Positions 36,671 to 43,241 of a stretch of 64,000 nucleotides of DNA are shown one piece after another (the first letter of the stretch is position 1; each line of letters opens with the position of its first letter). Position numbers and translations under genes: made by a program. The stretch covers positions 2,356,001 through 2,420,000 of the forward strand of contig NZ_CP149822.1 of NCBI RefSeq assembly GCF_038396755.1, written 5' to 3'. The DNA is from Chitinophaga pollutisoli. Its GTDB lineage: Bacteria > Bacteroidota > Bacteroidia > Chitinophagales > Chitinophagaceae. Below the pieces are notes generated by a model. It was not told where the DNA came from. It ran no database searches and saw nothing but the letters and a program-made list of their open reading frames with translations.

Positions 36671-37657
36671 ATGAGTTTACCAGATATCCAACACTGTCCC
36701 GGTACGCTGGCCTCTGGCTATCATACCTATAGTCGAACGGCACTCGTCCGGGTCTTCAAGGGCCGCAAGGTAAGTCATCTTCTTCCCTATGATTCACCCG
36801 CATCTAATGCGGCAATGGACGAACTCTTTGATGAAAACAGAAAACGTATATCCATCTCGGGTGTGCAAGAAAAATTCTCTGTTCTGCTCGAGAAGAACAA
36901 ACTTCGATTGATTAACGAGGGCGAATGGGGTAGTTACATCTTGAAACCAATTCCGGCAGCCGGCCGTCGACCGGACCAGATGCCCGCAAATGAACACCTT
37001 ACAATGCAGATTGCGCGACAAGTATATCATATCGAAACGGCGGAGAACGCGCTGATCTTCTTTCGGAATGGAGCACCCGCGTACATCACCAAACGTTTTG
37101 ACGTCGATGAAAATGATAGAAAACTCGCGCAAGAAGATTTTGCATCACTAGCCGGGCGCACACCTCAAACACATGGAGAACATTATAAATATCTCGGCAA
37201 CTATTTGGAGTTATTTCAGCTCATGCAAAAATACGTTCCGGCATATCCTGTAGAAGCACCGAAATTACTGAAACTGCTGATATTCAACTATCTCTTCTCT
37301 AATGGGGATGCTCATTTCAAGAATTTTTCTCTCCTCGAAACGCCAATGGGGGATTACCGCTTGAGTCCGGCGTATGACTTGCTTAACAGCCGTATCCACA
37401 TCAAGGACAAGGATTTCGCTTTAGACGATGGCCTATTACCAAAAAATTTAGCGCAGGGGAAAATTATTGAACAGTTCTCAGTATTGGCCGATCAGGCAGG
37501 TATTTCCCGAGCCACCTTCAATGCAATCAGGCAACTCATACTTTCCGAAACAGATAAAGTAGAGGAATTAACCTTTGCATCCTATCTTGACGAAACCACT
37601 AAACGCAATTATTGGCAATCGTATCAAGGTCGATTGCGGCAACTAGAAAAGACGTAA
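36671..37657 (+). CDS. hipT: HipT-like serine/threonine kinase toxin
   Basis: A 328-residue HipA-type kinase lacking the N-terminal subdomain. The glycine-rich loop reads RISISGVQEKFS, giving Ser61-Ile-Ser63, the same SxS autophosphorylation motif reported for HipT; classical HipA has its regulatory serine elsewhere. Catalytic features are LFSNGDAHFKNFS with candidate base Asp213 and LSPAYDLLNS with metal-binding Asp236. The family phosphorylates aminoacyl-tRNA synthetases (HipA: GltX, E. coli HipT: TrpS), halting translation. The target here is not known. Length agrees with known HipT (about 335). Confidence 0.92.
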   Translation: MSLPDIQHCPGTLASGYHTYSRTALVRVFKGRKVSHLLPYDSPASNAAMDELFDENRKRISISGVQEKFSVLLEKNKLRLINEGEWGSYILKPIPAAGRRPDQMPANEHLTMQIARQVYHIETAENALIFFRNGAPAYITKRFDVDENDRKLAQEDFASLAGRTPQTHGEHYKYLGNYLELFQLMQKYVPAYPVEAPKLLKLLIFNYLFSNGDAHFKNFSLLETPMGDYRLSPAYDLLNSRIHIKDKDFALDDGLLPKNLAQGKIIEQFSVLADQAGISRATFNAIRQLILSETDKVEELTFASYLDETTKRNYWQSYQGRLRQLEKT

Positions 37658-37695
37658 AAGACTAACGCCTGGATTTCCCGCATCACTTCAAGGAA

Positions 37696-37857
37696 CTATA
37701 ACGAATCGCCCATTTCAGTTTGATCATTATTATCAATGGAAATATCGGTGAAAGAGAGGAATATGGTACCGGTGGGCCACCATTTCACAAACGATGATAA
37801 GTCCGGTACTTTAATCACATAGTTAAAGTTACGAATTTTGTACTCCCATTCGAGCAC
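37696..37857 (-). pseudogene. Possible remnant of an unidentified gene beside the right repeat
   Basis: The 278 nt between hipT and the right direct repeat contain a 53-codon minus-strand frame from a GTG. It includes EWEYKIRNFNYVIKVPDLSS and WWPTGTIFLSFTDISI, which is protein-like. Upstream of it another frame (ETVQNVMGRSGEVVSTKVCE) continues to the repeat boundary, so this looks like the end of a gene cut by the repeat and broken by one frameshift. Family not recognised. Confidence 0.35.
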
Positions 37858-37938
37858 TCACAGACTTTCGTACTGACAACTTCTCCTGATCTCCCCATCA
37901 CGTTTTGTACTGTTTCATCCCAAAACAATACTAAGCCT

Positions 37939-38073
37939 TTTCAAAACACGAGCAAAATAAAACGGGAACAAAAAAGGGCAATCCGCTGGATTGCCCTACT
38001 GTATTACATTACGTTAGATAAACAAAGAAAAATTAAAGCAATTAAAAACAAGCCCCTACTTCCCAATACAAAA
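37939..38073. repeat. Right copy of the direct repeat, overlapping the mnmE 3' end
   Basis: Partner of 35744-35880. The last 18 bases belong to mnmE (codons for FCIGK and the stop, read on the minus strand); the rest is its terminator region. The terminator fits mnmE here, so this copy is likely the resident one, or a recombinant between the resident and an incoming end. Confidence 0.88.
37970..37996 (-). terminator. Rho-independent terminator of mnmE
   Basis: GGGCAATCC and GGATTGCCC with a 3-nt loop, followed by six T's on the minus strand, 60 nt past the mnmE stop codon. Confidence 0.85.
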
Positions 38074-39438
38074 CTTCGAAAAAATATAATCCAACCGATC
38101 CTCGTTCGTCACCTCTCCGGCGATATCCGCCAGGTAATGCAGGCACCTCCGGATATCCAATGCCAGCAGATCCCCCGGTATTCCATGATCCATTCCTCCC
38201 TTCACGCCTTTTAACGACGACAATACTTCCTGGAGCGCCGCGTAATGGCGGACGTTGGTGATGATGGTGTTCTCCGTGTTGATGGCGCCGCCCATTACTT
38301 TGTGCACCAGTTGATCCTTCAGCTCCGTGATCTGGGAATGATCGCGAGCCGAAATGAAAATGATGCCTGGAATGAAACTGAATTTCGCGCGCGCCACTTC
38401 GGTTCCCAGCATATCGGTCTTATTACCGACCAACAAGTACGAAAGCCCCTCGTGATCAAAAGCCCTTATTTGTTCCAACAAGTCGTCGACCGTCAGTTCC
38501 GATACGTCGAACAGGTATACCACGATACCCGCTTCGCGCATCTTTTCCAGGGATTTCTGTACGCCGATGCTTTCGATGGCGTCGTTGCTTTCCCGGATGC
38601 CCGCAGTATCGATGAGGCGAAAAAGTATGCCGCCGATGTTGAGGATTTCTTCAATGGTGTCGCGCGTGGTCCCGGCGATATCGCTGACGATCGCGCGGTT
38701 CTCGTTCAACAGGGTATTGAGCAACGTGGATTTACCGGCGTTGGGGCGGCCGATAATGGCGGTATTCACGCCGTTTTTGATGACGTTGCCGACTTTAAAA
38801 GAGGAAATCAGGCGCGACACTTCGGTAAGTGATTCGTTCACCAGTTCATACAATGCCGTGCGGTCCGCAAACTCCACGTCTTCCTGACTGAAGTCGAGTT
38901 CCAGCTCGATGAGGGCGGAAAATTTGATGAGTTGCTCGCGGAGGGAGTGAAGTTCGCGGGTAAATCCGCCGCGCATCTGTTGCAAGGCCGTCTGGTGGGA
39001 CGCAGCGGTATTGCTGGCGATAAGGTCGGCAACGGATTCCGCCTGGGTGAGGTCGAGCTTGCCGTTCAGGAACGCCCTTTGCGTAAATTCACCCGGCCTG
39101 GCCAGGCGAGCACCTTCAGCGATGCAGGCTTCCACGATCTGCTGCTGGATGTATGGCGAACCGTGACAGGAAATCTCGACTACTTCTTCACCGGTGTACG
39201 ACTTCGGCGCGCGATATAGCGACACCACCACTTCATCCACGAGGCGTCCCTGGAAGTGGAGCCCGCCAAAGTGCAGGGTGTGCGTGGCTTGCGCGGAAAG
39301 ATCCTTCGATGGGAAGAGCCGGTCGGTAATCGCTACGGCCTGTTTTCCGCTCAGCCTGATCACTGCGATAGCGCCCAATCCCGGCGCGGTGGCAATGGCT
39401 ACGATGGTATCGTCGTGTCCTCCAAGTTTTCCTATCAT
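38056..39438 (-). CDS. mnmE: tRNA modification GTPase MnmE (TrmE)
   Basis: A 460-residue enzyme that, with MnmG, modifies U34 of certain tRNAs (cmnm5U pathway). It has an N-terminal folate-binding domain (about 10-125, TIVAIATAPGLGAIAVIRLSG), a helical domain, and an inserted G domain: GRPNAGKS (G1), the TTRD loop, DTAG (G3) and NKTD (G4). The C-terminal FCIGK carries the essential cysteine. It is complete and single-copy in the window. Its 3' end forms part of the direct repeat bounding the hipBST module; mnmE/trmE 3' ends are integration sites for SGI1-type islands in other bacteria. Confidence 0.98.
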   Translation of the reverse strand: MIGKLGGHDDTIVAIATAPGLGAIAVIRLSGKQAVAITDRLFPSKDLSAQATHTLHFGGLHFQGRLVDEVVVSLYRAPKSYTGEEVVEISCHGSPYIQQQIVEACIAEGARLARPGEFTQRAFLNGKLDLTQAESVADLIASNTAASHQTALQQMRGGFTRELHSLREQLIKFSALIELELDFSQEDVEFADRTALYELVNESLTEVSRLISSFKVGNVIKNGVNTAIIGRPNAGKSTLLNTLLNENRAIVSDIAGTTRDTIEEILNIGGILFRLIDTAGIRESNDAIESIGVQKSLEKMREAGIVVYLFDVSELTVDDLLEQIRAFDHEGLSYLLVGNKTDMLGTEVARAKFSFIPGIIFISARDHSQITELKDQLVHKVMGGAINTENTIITNVRHYAALQEVLSSLKGVKGGMDHGIPGDLLALDIRRCLHYLADIAGEVTNEDRLDYIFSKFCIGK

Positions 39439-39492
39439 GGCCCGAAATTAAAGAAATTCCGTCTTCCGGCCCCGATGGCGCGGGCCGCAAAT

Positions 39493-39523
39493 AAAAAATC
39501 CCCCCGGTTGAACCAGGGGGATT
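39493..39523 (-). terminator. Rho-independent terminator of the tonB-exb operon
   Basis: AATCCCCC and GGGGGATT form the stem around CGGTTGAACCA (plus strand); on the minus strand a T6 tract follows. It is 30 nt past the tonB stop codon. Confidence 0.85.
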
Positions 39524-39553
39524 TAGTATGTACTACTAGCGTGAGACTAAATA

Positions 39554-40390
39554 CTACTCTTGGAGGGTGAAGCGGATGGGCAGGTTGAACTGCACAGATA
39601 CCTGGCGTCCGTTCTGCTTACCGGGTTTCCATTTCGGCATTTTCTTCACCACGCGGATGGCCTCTTCTTCAAGACCGCCGCCTTTGGCTTGACCTACCGT
39701 TTTAACATCCTTGATGTTACCTTCCGAGTCTACCACGAAGGATACGAACACGGTACCCTGGATGCCGTTTTCGGTGGCCAGGTGCGGGTAACGGATGTTG
39801 TTGCTGAGGAACTTGTTGAGCGCTTCGTCACCACCAGGGAAGGTCGGAGGTTGCTCCACGAAGGTGAAGATCTCCTCTTTCGGGGGCGGCGGGGGCGCGT
39901 CAACTACGCCTGTACCTTTAGAGTCATTGATCAGACCCGGGTCGATACCGTTGGGATCGCCTTCTACGGTTTTGGTAGAAACGGCCTTGTCTTTGATCTC
40001 GTCAAGTTTCACCAGTTCTTCCTCGGCTTTCACCTCTTCGTCTTTCTTGATCACCGGAGGGGTGAACTGAACGGACGGCTTCACCGGCGGGGGCGGAGCG
40101 GGCGGCGGAGGGGGCGGAGGGGGAGTTTTCGGATCGTCCGGCAACTTCACATCCTCCAGTTTGATATCCTCGATAACGGGCTTGGTGTTCTTATCTGTAT
40201 TGTCTGCTTTCAGATTCAAATAGATGAAATAAGAGCCGACAATCAGTAACGCCAGAGCAGCCGTTCCCAGGATAGAGTTCCGAACGCGCTTGTCGTACTT
40301 CTTGCGAAGCTCGTAAGCACCGTAGTTCTTGTTCCTGTCTTCAAACAGGATGTCAAGAAAATCGGACTTGAGAATTTTAGCTGTATCCAT
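39554..40390 (-). CDS. tonB: Energy transducer TonB
   Basis: A 278-residue inner-membrane-anchored TonB that passes proton-motive energy to outer-membrane receptors such as the SusC proteins here. It has a cytoplasmic start with FEDRNKNYGAYELRKKY, typical of Bacteroidota, one transmembrane helix (about 41-60), and a proline-rich periplasmic spacer with a run of prolines near 90-103. The C-terminal TonB domain spans about 185-278 (FPGGDEALNKFLSNNIRYP, GTVFVSFVVDSEGNI, WKPGKQNGRQVSVQFNLPI). Last gene of the exbB-exbD-exbD-tonB operon, with its own terminator. Confidence 0.96.
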   Translation of the reverse strand: MDTAKILKSDFLDILFEDRNKNYGAYELRKKYDKRVRNSILGTAALALLIVGSYFIYLNLKADNTDKNTKPVIEDIKLEDVKLPDDPKTPPPPPPPPAPPPPVKPSVQFTPPVIKKDEEVKAEEELVKLDEIKDKAVSTKTVEGDPNGIDPGLINDSKGTGVVDAPPPPPKEEIFTFVEQPPTFPGGDEALNKFLSNNIRYPHLATENGIQGTVFVSFVVDSEGNIKDVKTVGQAKGGGLEEEAIRVVKKMPKWKPGKQNGRQVSVQFNLPIRFTLQE

Positions 40391-40435
40391 TGTTACACGT
40401 TTATTGATGGATGCAAAAAATGATTGTTTTCCATA

Positions 40436-41023
40436 CTACTGAATGCCGTTGGTGGCTTCGGTAGCTTTGATCCATTGCTTGTCCTGGTCGCTGATATCCA
40501 CCGTAGCATAACGCTGGATACGATTGATGGCCATTTCATCCAATAAATCTACAAAGTTTTCGTAAGTAGCGCCATCATCCGCTTTGATGATGACAACCAC
40601 ATCCTCGGGCTCACCCTTGTGATTCCGGAGGCGCGCTACTTCATCCCTTTTCTGGATGATGATATCGCGGATGCCGCCGGTGTTGGCAAAGGTAGTCGCC
40701 TTGAAGAAGTCCGGGTTGCTGGAAGCGTTGGGATCCTGCGCCAATCCTGCGTAGTAATAAACCTGGTCTTTCTTGCCCAACAGGATGGTAAGAGCGGTGG
40801 ATTCCTTCACCTTGTTCTGCTCTTCTTCATTCTCTGTATCCTTGGGCATGATCAGGTCCATAGTCTTGGGCTTCGACATGGTGGTGGTAAGCATGAAGAA
40901 GGTGATCAGGAGAAACCCGAGATCCACCATCGGAGTCATGTCCACACGGGTAGAAAGCTTTTTGGACTTCGTTCCACCGTGTTTCTTACCACCGCCCTGA
41001 CTACTGGTATCCATTTCAGCCAT
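40436..41023 (-). CDS. exbD: ExbD/TolR biopolymer transport protein (second copy)
   Basis: A 195-residue ExbD: a short basic cytoplasmic N-terminus, then one transmembrane helix with the proton-carrying aspartate in VDMTPMVDLGFLLITFFML. A periplasmic domain (about 60-190) with IIKADDGATYENFVDLLDEM follows. It differs clearly from the other ExbD of the operon, so the complex may contain two ExbD types, as is common in Bacteroidota. It is 45 nt from tonB and 52 nt from the first exbD. Confidence 0.94.
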   Translation of the reverse strand: MAEMDTSSQGGGKKHGGTKSKKLSTRVDMTPMVDLGFLLITFFMLTTTMSKPKTMDLIMPKDTENEEEQNKVKESTALTILLGKKDQVYYYAGLAQDPNASSNPDFFKATTFANTGGIRDIIIQKRDEVARLRNHKGEPEDVVVIIKADDGATYENFVDLLDEMAINRIQRYATVDISDQDKQWIKATEATNGIQ

Positions 41024-41075
41024 GGTAGCAATATTTTTTTGATGATTTAATGTTGTTTACTGTCAGGAACTTGCA

Positions 41076-41735
41076 TTAATGCGCATTATCCTGTTGCTGT
41101 TCTTCATACAGGGCAGCAGCGGAACCCGGCGGTTTAGCCTTCAGATTAGTCACCAGATTCAGTTTCTGGATTTTCTTCTCCTTGAAGGTATCCAACACCC
41201 GTTTAATCACGGGATAAGGCGTTCCATTGTCAGCCTGAATGCAATATTTCAGCTTGTTGTTGTTCCCTTGCGCGGCACGGGCATACTCGATCCAGATCGC
41301 AAGCTCATTGTTCGTGGAATCCATGGGAATCCCTTTCTCAATGTTACTGCTCTTACGCTCGTCTCCAGACATGTTCAAAACCTGTTTCAGGGTTTTGAAG
41401 TCAGCGCCAACACTGGAACCAACCTTAAAATTATTGATTTCAGTAGGGCCGAGGCCAAGCTTGAAATTTGTATTCAGGTCCTCGATGAGTTGTTGTCTCT
41501 TCGGCTGACCGTCCATGCTGAAGAACACTCGTCCGTCTTTGTCCACCGTCAGCAGGACCACATCGGAGTCCGGCAACAACTGGGTATTGATGGAGGAGGG
41601 AGTCACCACCGCAACCGGTTCGTCCGGCTTAAATTTGGTGGCGAGCATGAAGAAGGTCAGCAGCAGGAAAGCCACGTCGCACATCGCAGTCATGTCGATG
41701 AGGGTGCTTTTCCTTGGCATTTTTACCTTTGGCAT
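41076..41735 (-). CDS. exbD: ExbD/TolR biopolymer transport protein (first copy)
   Basis: A 219-residue ExbD with LIDMTAMCDVAFLLLTFFML, carrying the transmembrane aspartate, followed by FKPDEPVAVVTPSSI and a longer periplasmic domain than the second copy. It has a central insertion (about 100-150) around MSGDERKSSNIEKGIPMDS. It ends in a glutamine- and alanine-rich tail. It sits between exbB and the second exbD on the minus strand. Confidence 0.94.
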   Translation of the reverse strand: MPKVKMPRKSTLIDMTAMCDVAFLLLTFFMLATKFKPDEPVAVVTPSSINTQLLPDSDVVLLTVDKDGRVFFSMDGQPKRQQLIEDLNTNFKLGLGPTEINNFKVGSSVGADFKTLKQVLNMSGDERKSSNIEKGIPMDSTNNELAIWIEYARAAQGNNNKLKYCIQADNGTPYPVIKRVLDTFKEKKIQKLNLVTNLKAKPPGSAAALYEEQQQDNAH

Positions 41736-41806
41736 CTTACACTCCTTTTGTTTGGTTCACTTAATTAGATTCAGTTCGCGCGGAATTCCACACAATAATT
41801 TACGAA

Positions 41807-42661
41807 TTATTTGTGGTTGGCGGCGAAAGACTGTGTCAAAGTAAAGCCAGATTCGTCGATAGCGTAAGTGATGCTGTCGATATTGGTAGTGAAGTAGTTG
41901 TACATGATGATCGCGATTGCGGAGGTACCGATACCCAGTGCGGTATTGATGAGGGCCTCGGAGATACCAAGTGCCAGCGCCGCAGAATCGGGTGCACCAC
42001 CGGTAGACATCGCGGAGAACGCCTTGATCATACCAAGTACCGTACCGAACAGACCTACCAGGGTAGCCACAGAAGCAATTGTGGACAGGAACACCAGGTT
42101 CTTTTCCATCATCGGCAGTTCCAGTGCTGTCGTTTCCTCGATTTCGTTTTTGATGGTCAGGATTTTCTGATCCGTGTCCAGATCAGTGTTGCTGATCATT
42201 TCCTTGTACTTTTTCAGGCCGGCCTTCAGTACGTTGCCTACGGAACCTTTCTGCTTGTCGCACTCAGAGATCGCAGCGTCCACATTCTTGTTAGCCAGGT
42301 GATACTGAACTTTACGAACCAGTTCGGAACCGCTGAATTTACCTTTTGCCTTTGACAGGTACAGGAAACGCTCGATTACGAAAGTAATACAGATCAACAG
42401 GATTGAGATCAGGATAGGTACGATAGCTCCGCCTTTGTGAACGGTACCAAACCATTTGCCGATACCTGCCTCAATCGGGTGGTTTTCAGGATTATTACCC
42501 ATGAAGTTGGCGGGATTGCCCAATACAAAAATGTAAAAAATGTACGCGATGGCGATACAAATGGGTACAGCCAGGATCGCAAATAAATTGGACGATTTTT
42601 TGGCTTGGTGAGAAGTCGTTTTGGCAGCAGCTGCAGTCACAGTTGTTTTAGTCTCAGCCAT
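41807..42661 (-). CDS. exbB: MotA/TolQ/ExbB proton channel protein
   Basis: A 284-residue inner-membrane protein, first of the energy-transduction operon. It has an alanine/threonine-rich N-terminus, a first transmembrane pair near 28-50 and 85-105, a cytoplasmic helical region, and the conserved channel helices near 190-260. Those helices contain IASVATLVGLFGTVLGMIKA and ALALGISEALINTALGIGTS. With ExbD it forms the proton channel that energises TonB. A clear Bacteroidota promoter lies about 113 nt upstream. Confidence 0.95.
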   Translation of the reverse strand: MAETKTTVTAAAAKTTSHQAKKSSNLFAILAVPICIAIAYIFYIFVLGNPANFMGNNPENHPIEAGIGKWFGTVHKGGAIVPILISILLICITFVIERFLYLSKAKGKFSGSELVRKVQYHLANKNVDAAISECDKQKGSVGNVLKAGLKKYKEMISNTDLDTDQKILTIKNEIEETTALELPMMEKNLVFLSTIASVATLVGLFGTVLGMIKAFSAMSTGGAPDSAALALGISEALINTALGIGTSAIAIIMYNYFTTNIDSITYAIDESGFTLTQSFAANHK

Positions 42662-42773
42662 GTTGATTGAATTTTAGTGTTAAAAATTAAACTGTTTGTT
42701 TGTTAGAAATTAAAATTTTAGTCGCAATGATTTCACAATATACACAGATAATCCGCTTATAATCAGTGATTCG

Positions 42774-42805
42774 CAAAGTTATAAGCCTTCCTCAAAAAAA
42801 CAAGT
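42774..42805 (-). promoter_or_regulatory. Promoter of the exbB-exbD-exbD-tonB operon
   Basis: Reading the minus strand, a TTG is followed after 19 nt by TAACTTTG (42781-42774), matching the Bacteroidota -33 TTG and -7 TAnnTTTG with the usual spacing. The rest of the 580-nt gap up to the metalloprotease gene contains no gene I can support. Confidence 0.6.
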
Positions 42806-43241
42806 GTCACCCAAAAAATTTAACCAGGCTTCACAAACCCCTTCCACAGGGCATTCTTCTCCCCTTCACATTAATTGAGCAAACACTTAGATAGAAAAAA
42901 TAAATAATGTTATTCTTACTGTCCTCTCCCAACTTAGCCCCAAAGTCGTCGCTGGGGAATCGATTGATTTTTTTTCAAAGTTGGACGCACAATTTAAGAA
43001 AATTTCCAAATGTTCCAACAGAAATTTTAAATACTTACGATTCACTTCATGGCCCCCCGAATGCATTCCCGCCGCAGTAACGCTCCAGTTACCGGGAATG
43101 CCTTCAGGCAATTTAGTGATTTTTACTTTCCACTCTTAATGGATTTTTTGTCTTTTATGGATTTTAACGATTAATTATGACTTTCTTACCTTTCTTTTGC
43201 TCCGCTTATTATTTACTACACAAAAACCAATCACCACGCAC

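Noticed and set aside
35744..38073. Composite transposon
   Set aside because: The flanking repeats carry no transposase or terminal inverted repeats and correspond to a gene end plus its terminator.
42887..43111. 74-codon minus-strand frame upstream of exbB
   Set aside because: No domain, signal or conserved-looking composition; it lies upstream of the mapped promoter in an AT-rich gap.
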